The position numbers were made by a program, and so were the translations under genes. The notes beneath the pieces were generated by a model. It did no database searches and was not told where the DNA came from. It worked only from the letters and a program-made list of their open reading frames with translations. From Streptomyces tailanensis (GTDB lineage: Bacteria; Actinomycetota; Actinomycetes; Streptomycetales; Streptomycetaceae): a stretch of 48,791 nucleotides of DNA. Positions 41,810-48,791 of the stretch are shown in pieces (positions within the stretch are counted from its first letter, which is position 1; each line of letters begins with the position of its first letter). The stretch covers positions 121,033 through 169,823 of the forward strand of contig NZ_VTHJ01000012.1 in NCBI RefSeq assembly GCF_008386495.1. The letters run 5' to 3'.

Positions 41810-42094
41810 ACCGAGCAGCACTACGCCGCCGGCGAAGCGTCCGAACACAATGGTGCGCCCTTCACGCGGCTTGAGGGTGATACCGCCCGCGAGCGCGTGG
41901 ATTGTGCCCGGTGCCGACGCCGGTACGCCGAAGGCCGGGCTGCCGTGGCCTGCCGCGAGCGGATGCCGTTGAAGTCGCCGACATCGGGGTTCACGTGGGC
42001 CGGACCCGGTTGCCACCCGAATGCCTGAACTGGGCGGCCCCTGGGGGACGTTGACCTTCCAGGACTGGCAGTGACAGACGGTTGGCAGGCGCCC
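41810..42094. other. Gene-free stretch with a possible relic
   Basis: No convincing gene was seen. A plus-strand frame reads FTRLEGDTARERVDCARCRRRYAEGRA before a stop near 42028, like a Cys-rich small protein, but its start is within the inverted repeat and nothing confirms it. It could be a relic of an inserted element. Confidence 0.35.
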
Positions 42095-42616
42095 CTATCC
42101 GATCGCCGGTTCACTCGTGGGCAGGTGGGTCACCACGAGGGCGACGCCGCTCAGCAGGAACCCGCGTAGGGCGGCGTCGAGGGGGTTGTAGCGCTCGGTG
42201 GGCCACATCCCGTACCAGTCGCCGCCGATGACGATGAAGCCCGCCCCGTACAGCAGCATCACCATCAGCAGGCCCAGCGTGCTGTAGCGGCGGGCGAAGC
42301 GGAAGACGCGGTGGCGTATGGACGCGGCCCACAGGAAGGTGGCCACCACGAGGACCAGTGCGGTGACCGACTCCCAGAGGATGATCCCGACGTACACGGC
42401 GTCCTGGAACCACTCCGACTCGATCGCCCGCCACCCCGGCTCCTCGACCCTGAAGGTGTCCTTCATCGAGAGAACCCGCCGGGTCAGTATCTGGTTGGTC
42501 TCGAAGTCCGTGATGTTGTTCAGGGCCGTGAGCGCCATGTGCAGGGCTACGGTGCCGACGAGGAGGGGGGAGGCGAGCGGGACGCGAGAGGGGCGAGGTG
42601 TCTGATTTGCGGTCAT
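42095..42616 (-). CDS. DUF2165-family small membrane protein
   Basis: A 173-residue protein with four membrane helices: LLVGTVALHMALTALNNI, VGIILWESVTALVLVVATFLW, LGLLMVMLLYGAGFIVI and GFLLSGVALVVTHL. A soluble loop (RVLSMKDTFRVEEPGWRAIES) lies between helices one and two. This is the DUF2165 layout (LNNITDF; WE in helix two; GGDW). A close paralogue is at 47808-48329. Divergent from the STAND gene. Function unknown. Confidence 0.85.
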   Translation of the reverse strand: MTANQTPRPSRVPLASPLLVGTVALHMALTALNNITDFETNQILTRRVLSMKDTFRVEEPGWRAIESEWFQDAVYVGIILWESVTALVLVVATFLWAASIRHRVFRFARRYSTLGLLMVMLLYGAGFIVIGGDWYGMWPTERYNPLDAALRGFLLSGVALVVTHLPTSEPAIG

Positions 42617-42743
42617 GCTTCCACTGTGTGCCTATATCTCCTCCCGCCACAGACCGTTTTCGGCGAGCTCTCAAGCCATGCCATTCGACGGGCGGCTGCC
42701 CGGGTATCTTCAGGTGACCGGATCGGGCACGGGGGTGAAACCG

Positions 42744-45700
42744 ATGAGGCCGACACGGCCGACCATGCACGAGCTGATCGGGCGCCGAAAGCGGGCCGGG
42801 TTCGTGGGACGCCGTAGCGAACTCGACCTGTTCCGGGGGAACTTCGACACCGCGCCCGAGGACGAGCGGCACACGTTCGTCTTCCACGTCCACGGCACGG
42901 CGGGCGTCGGCAAGTCCTCGCTCGTGCGTGAGCTGGAGGCCGTGGCGACGCAACGCAAGGCGCTCACCGCCCGCACCGACGAGACGGTGAACAGTGTGCC
43001 GGAGGCGATGGCGGCGATCAGCGCGCAGTTCGCCCGGCAGGGCGCGGAGTTGAAGGCGCTCGACAAGCTTCTCGCCTCGTACCACCAGCGTCGCCACGAG
43101 GCGGAGACGGCGTCGGCCGCGCTGGAGTCCGCACCGGAGCCCGGCTCACCCGCGCCGCCGCCCTCGGCGGGCAGCATGGCGGTGACGCAGGCCGGGCTGA
43201 TCGGCTTCGGCATGGTTCCGGTCGTGGGGGCCTTCGCCGGGGCGATCGACCCCGCTCAAGTGGCGCACGGGACGGACCGGTTGAGGGCAGCGCTCAGCGC
43301 GCGCTTCCGCAACCACGACGACGTGCAGCTGGTGCTGGAGCCGTTGAAGGTCCTGACGCCGGTCTTCATCTCGGAGCTCGACAGGGTCGCCGCCGACGCC
43401 CCCTGGATCGCGCTCTTCTTCGACACGTACGAACGGACCGCGCCCTTCCTCGACGGCTGGCTGTTCGACCTCGTCACGACAGAACGGTACGGCGCACTCC
43501 CCGCGAACGTGGTCCTCACCCTGGCGGGCCAGCACGGCCCCGATCCAACCCGCTGGGGCGACTACGCCGGCTTCGTCACCGAACTCGCCCTGGAGCCGTT
43601 CACGGAGTCCGAGGCCCGCCAACTCCTCGCGGCGAAGGGAGTGCTGGACCAGAACGTCGTACGGGAGGTGCTACGGCTGTCCGGAGGGCTTCCCGTGCTC
43701 GTGTCGACGCTGGCCAAGGACGCGGGCGGCGGCGATGCGGGAGCTGTGGACGACCCCAGTCCCACCGCCGTGGAACGCTTCCTCAAGCGGGTGCGGGACC
43801 CCGCTCTACGCGCGGCCGTGCTCGCGTGCGCGCTGCCCCGACGCCTCAGCGAGGACGCCTTCAGGACGGTCGTCGACGGTGAGGTCGAGGAGGCGTACGC
43901 GTGGTTGCTCGGCCTGCCCTTCGTGAGCGAACAGGCGGGGCGGGTCCGCTACCACGACGTCGTCCGTACGGCCATGCTCCGGCTCCAGCGGACACGGTCG
44001 CCGCGACAGTGGGCGGAGCGGCATACGCGGCTGGCGGAGGCGTACGCGGGGTGGCGGGCGGCGGCCGAGGAGGGCCTGGACCCCGATGAGCTATGGCTGA
44101 ACGACACTTGGCGTGAGCTGCGGCTGGAGGAGCTGTACCACCACCTGTGCGCACGGCCGCAGGGCGCGCTGGCCATGGTGCTCGGCGAGGTCGTCGACGC
44201 CTGCCGGGCGGACGTCGTCGCGGCGCGTGGGTGTGCGCAGGTGCTCGGAGAGGCGGGGGAACAAGCTGAGGTCGGGGAGGTGGCACGGTGGGGGAGTGAT
44301 CTCCTCGCGGCCCTCGCGGGTGAGGCGGGAGGCGTCCTGGCGGCCCTGGGGTTGATGCTTGGCCGGGCAGGGCTCGACACCTCGGGCCGCGCCAAGGCGC
44401 ACAGCGTGCGGGCCCGCGAGCTGAGGAACGCGGGCGACCGGGGCGGGGCGCTCGTCGAGTACGGCCGGGCCATCGCTCTCGATCCGCAGAGCCCGTGGCC
44501 ATACGACGGGCGGGCCCTGATCCATGAGTGGTCGGGCGACAGCACCGCAGCGCTGATCGATCTCGACCGTACCCTTGAATTGCGCCCTCCCTCTGCGCTG
44601 ATCCTGACTCGACGGGGGGACGTCCTCCGCACCTTGGGCCGTCATGAGGAGGCCATCGCGGACTTCGACCGGGCGCTGGCTCTCGACCCCGTACGGGTCG
44701 CGACGCTGGCCATGCGAGGGCTCAGCAGGTATGCCCTGGGGCAGGGTGCCGCGGCGCTCGCCGACCTCGACCATGCGCTGGAGATCGATGGGGAGTACCT
44801 GTGGGGCCTGGTCCAACGGGCGAAGATTTACCGGGACCAGGGCAGGCTCGAAGAGTCGTTCGCGGAGCTGGACCGGGCGGCGGAGATCGCCCCTGACAGA
44901 GCGTGGATCGCCTCAGTGCGGGGAGACGCCTACCGGACGACGGGCCGATACGAGGAGGCCGCCGAGGAACTCGCGCGTGCCTGCGCACTCGACCCCGACT
45001 ACGCCTCCGCGTACGCGAGCCGCGGGTACGCGCTCGCGCGTCTGGGCCGCGACGAAGAAGCCCGCGCGGCCTTCGACCGGGCGATCGAGCTGCACCCCAC
45101 CTATGCGTGGGCGCTGGTGCATCGTGCGCTCCTGCGAGGTTCCCTCGGGGACCTGGAAGGCAAGCTCGCCGATCTGGAGCGCGCCGTCGCGGCCGGCGAA
45201 CCCGGGCTGGACTGGGTCCGGCGCCAGAAGACGGCGGTTCTGGTCTCACTGAGCGGCGACGACGAAGCGGTCGCCGAACTGGACCGCGTCCTGGAACGCG
45301 ACCCGGACAACCCGGCCATGCCGGCCGACAGAGGCGTCGTGCGCCTACGGCGGGGCCTGTTCCTCGAAGCGCTACGGGACCTGGACCGCGCGATCTCTCT
45401 CCGCCCGGACGAGACGGGCCCGTACGCCATCCGAGCGAGGGCATGCATCGCCATGGGACGGCTTCCACAGGCGCTCGCCGACCTCGGGTACTGCGTCGCA
45501 CGGGAAGAAGAGCTCGACTGGGCGATCCGGAGAACCGCGGAGGTGCTGTTCTGGTGCGGGCGTCACGACGAGGCCAGGCGGTTGTTGGTCGACCGGGGTG
45601 CGCTTACGGAACAGGAGGGCGACGCGGAGCAGGTCGTATCGCGCTGGTACGTCGACACGGTGACCGGACGGTGGGAACGCGCCCGGCATGTCGGGGAGTG

Positions 45701-46070
45701 GACGCACCCCGACGACTTCGTGCATGTGCAACTCCGGTCGGCGCTGAAGCTGGGCATGTCGACAGGGCTGGAGGCGGCGGAGCCCCTGTGGCAGCTGGTG
45801 CGGACGAGTGCGCGGGCGGACGGCGAAATCGACGCGGCGCACAAACTCGCCGAGGCACTGGCCAGTTGTGCCCTGGGCGACTGGTCGGGGGCCGATTCGG
45901 CGGTCTCCGAGGGACTGTCCCTGAACCACGACTGGGCAGACCTGGCCGACCTGGCCGCTCGGCTGACCCTCCTGGCCCGCACCCCCGACGCCGACCCGGC
46001 CCTCTTCGGCCCCTGCCTCACCCGGGCCACCACGGCCCGGGACGCCTTCCAGGCGCGCTATGCGGAATAG
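42744..46070 (+). CDS. STAND-type ATPase with C-terminal TPR array
   Basis: A 1108-residue protein. A nucleotide-binding domain has Walker A GTAGVGKSS (about residues 52-60) and Walker B ALFFDTYER (near 230). A winged-helix-like region (RDPALRAAVLACALPRRLSEDAF) follows. From about 550 to 940 there is a long series of 34-residue TPR units (GRHEEAIADFDRALALDP; GRYEEAAEELARACALDP; GRDEEARAAFDRAIELHP). STAND proteins are signal-sensing ATPases that oligomerise on activation. There is no obvious effector domain. The ATG at 42744 follows GGGGG; earlier in-frame starts at 42615 and 42678 are less likely. It overlaps the DUF397 gene end by 13 bp. Confidence 0.83.
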   Translation: MRPTRPTMHELIGRRKRAGFVGRRSELDLFRGNFDTAPEDERHTFVFHVHGTAGVGKSSLVRELEAVATQRKALTARTDETVNSVPEAMAAISAQFARQGAELKALDKLLASYHQRRHEAETASAALESAPEPGSPAPPPSAGSMAVTQAGLIGFGMVPVVGAFAGAIDPAQVAHGTDRLRAALSARFRNHDDVQLVLEPLKVLTPVFISELDRVAADAPWIALFFDTYERTAPFLDGWLFDLVTTERYGALPANVVLTLAGQHGPDPTRWGDYAGFVTELALEPFTESEARQLLAAKGVLDQNVVREVLRLSGGLPVLVSTLAKDAGGGDAGAVDDPSPTAVERFLKRVRDPALRAAVLACALPRRLSEDAFRTVVDGEVEEAYAWLLGLPFVSEQAGRVRYHDVVRTAMLRLQRTRSPRQWAERHTRLAEAYAGWRAAAEEGLDPDELWLNDTWRELRLEELYHHLCARPQGALAMVLGEVVDACRADVVAARGCAQVLGEAGEQAEVGEVARWGSDLLAALAGEAGGVLAALGLMLGRAGLDTSGRAKAHSVRARELRNAGDRGGALVEYGRAIALDPQSPWPYDGRALIHEWSGDSTAALIDLDRTLELRPPSALILTRRGDVLRTLGRHEEAIADFDRALALDPVRVATLAMRGLSRYALGQGAAALADLDHALEIDGEYLWGLVQRAKIYRDQGRLEESFAELDRAAEIAPDRAWIASVRGDAYRTTGRYEEAAEELARACALDPDYASAYASRGYALARLGRDEEARAAFDRAIELHPTYAWALVHRALLRGSLGDLEGKLADLERAVAAGEPGLDWVRRQKTAVLVSLSGDDEAVAELDRVLERDPDNPAMPADRGVVRLRRGLFLEALRDLDRAISLRPDETGPYAIRARACIAMGRLPQALADLGYCVAREEELDWAIRRTAEVLFWCGRHDEARRLLVDRGALTEQEGDAEQVVSRWYVDTVTGRWERARHVGEWTHPDDFVHVQLRSALKLGMSTGLEAAEPLWQLVRTSARADGEIDAAHKLAEALASCALGDWSGADSAVSEGLSLNHDWADLADLAARLTLLARTPDADPALFGPCLTRATTARDAFQARYAE

Positions 46071-46243
46071 GTCCCGACGAACGCCGTCCAGGATCGGTCC
46101 CTGAACGCGAGCTGCGCCTTGTCCTTGTTCTTGGAGTCGCGGACGCGGACGGTGGTGTCGGCGGGGGCTATCGCGACCTCGACGCAGTCGGGCTCGTCGT
46201 TGCCGCTGTAGCTGCTCTTGAACCAAACGAGCGCGGAGGTCAT
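46058..46243 (-). CDS. DUF397-domain protein
   Basis: A 61-residue DUF397 protein: WFKSSYSGNDEPDCVEVAIAPADTTVRVRDSKNKDKAQLAF followed by WTAFV. The W.KSSYS...DCVEVA...RDSK pattern is the family signature. The ATG overlaps the XRE regulator stop (4 bp), so the two are co-translated. Confidence 0.93.
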   Translation of the reverse strand: MTSALVWFKSSYSGNDEPDCVEVAIAPADTTVRVRDSKNKDKAQLAFRDRSWTAFVGTYSA

Positions 46244-47061
46244 GTCTGTTCTCCCAGCACTTTCTCGATGAAGGCCCGCGACTCCCGAGGCGAGAGTGCC
46301 TGCGCCCGGATCATTCCATAGCGCATCTCCAGGGTTTGGACCTCCTGGGGATCACTGATCACTCGGCCGTGCAACTGGGCCGCCGTGTACCCGAGTGTCT
46401 TGCCACCTCGGAGTTTCAACACTCGGGACGCGCCGCTCAGGCTTGCGTGGTCTTCCCGGTCCGTAGGCATCACTTGGATCTTTACGTGCCGCAACTCACT
46501 GATCTCCAACAGGCGTTCGAGCTGTCGCCGCAGCACCATTCTGCCCCCGATCGGTCGCCGCAACGACACCTCTTCCTGGACAAAGGTGATCAGCGGAGGG
46601 GGTACACGTGTGAACAGGGCCTTCCGTGCCATGCGCGCGGAGACATGACGGTCGATCTCGTCCTCCGAGTACGCGGGCTGCCGCAAGGCATACAACGCCC
46701 GCGCGTACTCCGGTGTCTGCAGCAGGCCGTGGATCTGAAGGCTGGCATACGCCCCCAACTCAACCGCCTCGTCCTCCAAGTTCTTCAGATCCCGAACCTT
46801 CTTCGGATACCGCGCCTTCTCCACGTCCTCCGTCATCGCCGAGAGCTTGCCGCCCGCCCCCAGCACCTCATCCGCCGCTTCCAAGAACTCCGGCTTAGGT
46901 GGACGCCGCCCGCGTTCGACCGACGAGACCATCTCCTCGCCGTACCCGATCGCGGACCCCAGCTCGGACTGCCGCATCCCCGCGGCCTCTCGCCAGGCCT
47001 TGACCTGCCGACCAACCGTCTTCAGTACGCCCGCGGACTCCTCGTCGTCCATACCGTTCAC
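46240..47061 (-). CDS. XRE-family regulator with DUF5753 domain
   Basis: A 273-residue protein. The HTH is at about 12-60 (VGRQVKAWREAAGMRQSELGSAIGYGEEMVSSVERGRRPP). DUF5753 follows: LEDEAVELGAYASLQIHGLLQTPEYARALY...EISELRHVKIQVMPTD. It pairs with the overlapping DUF397 gene and is divergent from the HATPase gene, a usual actinomycete arrangement. The GTG at 47061 is used; ATG 47052 is possible. Confidence 0.93.
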   Translation of the reverse strand: MNGMDDEESAGVLKTVGRQVKAWREAAGMRQSELGSAIGYGEEMVSSVERGRRPPKPEFLEAADEVLGAGGKLSAMTEDVEKARYPKKVRDLKNLEDEAVELGAYASLQIHGLLQTPEYARALYALRQPAYSEDEIDRHVSARMARKALFTRVPPPLITFVQEEVSLRRPIGGRMVLRRQLERLLEISELRHVKIQVMPTDREDHASLSGASRVLKLRGGKTLGYTAAQLHGRVISDPQEVQTLEMRYGMIRAQALSPRESRAFIEKVLGEQT

Positions 47062-47180
47062 CTCTCGCTCCTCGCCTCCTGTGTACGAGCCGTACGGCCC
47101 GCCATGGCGACCGGACAGTCACGCTCGGTACCGGCACCGCCGCTGTGCAGCGTAGGAAGCGAGCGGTCACGCTGGGTGGT

Positions 47181-47615
47181 GTGAGCCAAGAAATCCTTCG
47201 TCAAGTCCCCGGTAATGCGTACCTGTTCACGGTGCAGTTGTCCGCAACTCGAAGAGGTGCTCGACTGGCGAGGCTGCTCGCCGAACGCCAACTGGACTCT
47301 TGGGGCGTGCCGTTGGACGACGCGGCGCAGGTCGTGAGCGAGCTCGCTTCGAACGCCGTGCTCCATGGCCGGGTACCGGGACGGGACTTCCGGCTGAGGC
47401 TTGTGCTCGACCCCGGCGCCAGCCTTCGTATCGAGGTGAGCGACGCCCGAGGCGACCGGATCCCGCATATCCCCAACCCGGCGGTGACGGACGGGGAGTC
47501 GGGCCGGGGGCTGCTGCTCGTCGCGGCCTACGCGGACCGCTGGGGCGTCGATGAGGCGCCCGCGGGCTGCAAGACGGTGTGGGCCGAGTTGACGTACGCC
47601 GGCCGTAGATCGTGA
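47181..47615 (+). CDS. HATPase-type (anti-sigma-like) ATP-binding protein
   Basis: A 144-residue serine-kinase/anti-sigma-type ATPase: N-box VVSELASNAVLHG, RIEVSDARGDRIP (G1) and GESGRGLLLVAAYADRWG (G2). These are the GHKL motifs of RsbW/SpoIIAB-like proteins and the numerous Streptomyces stand-alone HATPases. GTG at 47181 is chosen; a GTG at 47145 is possible. It is divergent from the XRE/DUF397 pair and probably functions with it. Confidence 0.87.
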   Translation: MSQEILRQVPGNAYLFTVQLSATRRGARLARLLAERQLDSWGVPLDDAAQVVSELASNAVLHGRVPGRDFRLRLVLDPGASLRIEVSDARGDRIPHIPNPAVTDGESGRGLLLVAAYADRWGVDEAPAGCKTVWAELTYAGRRS

Positions 47616-47746
47616 TCTCGCGCTGCCCTCGGACCGCTGGCGAGCGATACGGGACGGGCAACCTCCAGCAGTGGTACGTGGTGGCGGCGGGCAACCGGCT
47701 GGCCGTGATGCACGGGAAGCGGATCTACGCGCTGCCCGCTGTGTGA
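47612..47746 (+). pseudogene. Small gene fragment ending RLAVMHGKRIYALPAV
   Basis: A 44-codon frame overlapping the previous stop (GTGA). The end LQQWYVVAAGNRLAVMHGKRIYALP is well formed, but the first residues are not. It looks like the C-terminus of a lost gene. Another frame reads ALPSDRWRAIRDG just upstream, suggesting a frameshift. Low confidence. Confidence 0.4.
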
Positions 47747-47807
47747 TCCGACCGCCCGGTTGAGGGGGCGGGCGAGATGAGCCCGCCCCCGCTGACCTGG
47801 CTGGTGG

Positions 47808-48329
47808 CTAGCCGTTCGTCGATTCGTTCGCCGGCAAGTACGTCACCAGCAGCACCACGCCGCTCAGCAGGAACACGCGGAGGGCGGCGTCCAGGCCGTT
47901 CCAGTCGCCCGACTGCCACATGACGAACCACTCGCCGCCGATGGCGATGAAGCCGGCGCCGAAGAGGAGCAGGACCATGAGGAGGCCGAGGGTGCTGTAG
48001 CGGCGCGCGGTGTGGAGGGTGCGGTGGCGGAGGGCGGTGGTCCAGAAGTAGGTGGCGGCGAGGAGGAGCAGGGCCGCGATCGTCTCCCAGACGATGATGA
48101 GGACGTAGACCGCGTTCTGGATGGTCTTCGACTCTACGGCCCGCCACATGAGGTCCTCGTCCTTGAACGTGGTGTCCATGGCGAGGACGTGCTGCACGAA
48201 CGCCTGGTTCGTGCCGAAGTCGGTGATGTTGCTGAACGCGACGAGGGCCATGTAGAGGGCCACTGTGCCGACGAGCAACGTGGAGGCCAGGGGGAGGAGG
48301 GACGCGCGGGGGGTCTGCTTTTCAGCCAT
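47808..48329 (-). CDS. DUF2165-family small membrane protein, second copy
   Basis: A 173-residue paralogue of the 42095-42616 protein of the same length, with the same four helices and the shared segments LLVGTVAL(Y/H)MAL, NITDF, RRYSTLGLLMV and LFLLSGV. The start ATG is at 48329; a far longer upstream frame is not real. The two copies face the same way and bracket the STAND and XRE genes. Confidence 0.87.
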   Translation of the reverse strand: MAEKQTPRASLLPLASTLLVGTVALYMALVAFSNITDFGTNQAFVQHVLAMDTTFKDEDLMWRAVESKTIQNAVYVLIIVWETIAALLLLAATYFWTTALRHRTLHTARRYSTLGLLMVLLLFGAGFIAIGGEWFVMWQSGDWNGLDAALRVFLLSGVVLLVTYLPANESTNG

Positions 48330-48630
48330 GGAACAACTATGTGTGTGACCGAGGACCAACCCCAGGGGTTTTTCGGCGAGTTGGATCACGCCAGGGGCGT
48401 CCGGTGGCGGAAAAGCGCGGGTGGCCCCGCTGGTTCGGGGGTGCCCGGCCGGGCCACCGGGAGCGGTGGTGGCCCGACCGGGTCGTACGAGGGGGCGAGG
48501 AGGTCTTCGGGACGGGGTGTTGAGCAGGTGGCAATCAGGGACGCACGAGCGTGTTCTGGTGTGTAGGAGTGAGTCTCCGGCCGGCGGCAGGAGCACTCCC
48601 GGGGGAAGGGAACGGCAGTTCTTGCATCGA
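48330..48630. other. Intergenic stretch
   Basis: No gene, clear terminator or strong repeat seen. It separates the DUF2165 gene from the truncated right-edge frame, which points the opposite way, so both promoters probably lie here. Confidence 0.5.
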
Positions 48631-48791
48631 ATGCGTGACCTTCGCCGGTGGTGGTCGTTGGGTGTGGTGAGGGGTTTTGGCAGCAGTCGGGGTGGGGGTG
48701 ACGGGGTGGGTGGGCTGCGGGAATTGGCGGCGCCGTTCGTGGTGCCCGGCCCTTCGGGGGTTGCGGTCCGTACCCGGCTCAAGGGCCTGAC
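48631..48791 (+). CDS. N-terminus of a TnpB-related transposase (cut by window edge)
   Basis: An open frame of 53 codons runs off the edge, starting MRDLRRWWSLGVVRGFG. Its end LAAPFVVPGPSGVAVRTRLKGL resembles the start of the IS200/IS605-type TnpB-related proteins common in Streptomyces, as far as I recall. There is no independent support, and the start is uncertain. Confidence 0.45.
   Translation, partial: MRDLRRWWSLGVVRGFGSSRGGGDGVGGLRELAAPFVVPGPSGVAVRTRLKGL

Noticed and set aside
48012..48566. Plus-strand frame opposite DUF2165
   Set aside because: Glu/Gly/Arg-rich shadow; the minus strand encodes a clear four-helix membrane protein.
1..48791. tRNA, rRNA or riboswitch genes
   Set aside because: No cloverleaf or recognisable conserved RNA element was found by reading.

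Overview
The window is very GC-rich DNA with dense genes, frequent GTG/TTG starts, GTGA/ATGA stop-start overlaps and families typical of Streptomyces or a close relative (XRE-DUF5753/DUF397 pairs, DUF6879, Methyltransf_19, FbiC, short dispersed intergenic repeats). It looks like chromosomal accessory or arm sequence with patches of gene decay. No rRNA, tRNA or CRISPR array was seen. All names come from reading motifs; no search was run.

Layout. 0.07-1.5 kb: a large nested inverted repeat, then a metal-dependent amidohydrolase. 1.7-5.7 kb: a VWA / PP2C phosphatase / kinase-HHH operon that resembles TerY-P stress-signalling triads. 5.7-9.5 kb: a TSUP exporter, a leaderless LivK-like ligand-binding protein, and a divergent LysR regulator. 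9.6-12.8 kb: an F420-type LLM oxidoreductase, a decayed ArsR/methyltransferase chimera, and a P450-like/PEP-mutase fusion with an internal tandem repeat. 12.8-17.7 kb: a regulatory patchwork of small Cys-rich proteins, GntR and DUF6879 genes and relics, XRE and DUF397. 17.7-21 kb: a methyltransferase, a LuxR-type regulator and two secreted proteins. 21-26.4 kb: a catabolic block of SDR, LLM oxidoreductase, D-aminoacylase-like amidohydrolase and aldehyde dehydrogenase. 26.5-31.6 kb: a MazF-like toxin and antitoxin, a membrane protein with a winged-helix regulator, an AAA-type ATPase with a nuclease-like tail, an HAD-like protein and a TmrB-like P-loop protein. 31.7-38.9 kb: a lipoprotein, two methyltransferases, a Ddn-like F420 protein, an EEP nuclease, a Tat-exported PHP protein, a serine beta-lactamase-like protein and a third LLM enzyme. 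39.1-41.7 kb: fbiC, for the F420 chromophore. 42.1-48.3 kb: two DUF2165 membrane paralogues bracket a STAND-TPR ATPase and an XRE/DUF397/HATPase module. The right edge cuts a TnpB-related gene.

Two themes tie the window together. First, a palindrome with consensus near ATCTGACG-N3-YRTCAGAT occurs upstream of the amidohydrolase (0.24 kb), the first LLM gene (9.45 and 9.58 kb), the SDR (21.03 kb) and the second LLM gene (21.84 and 21.90 kb). It suggests one TetR/GntR-like repressor governs a dispersed catabolic regulon. Second, F420: fbiC lies among three LLM proteins and a Ddn-like protein that may use this cofactor.
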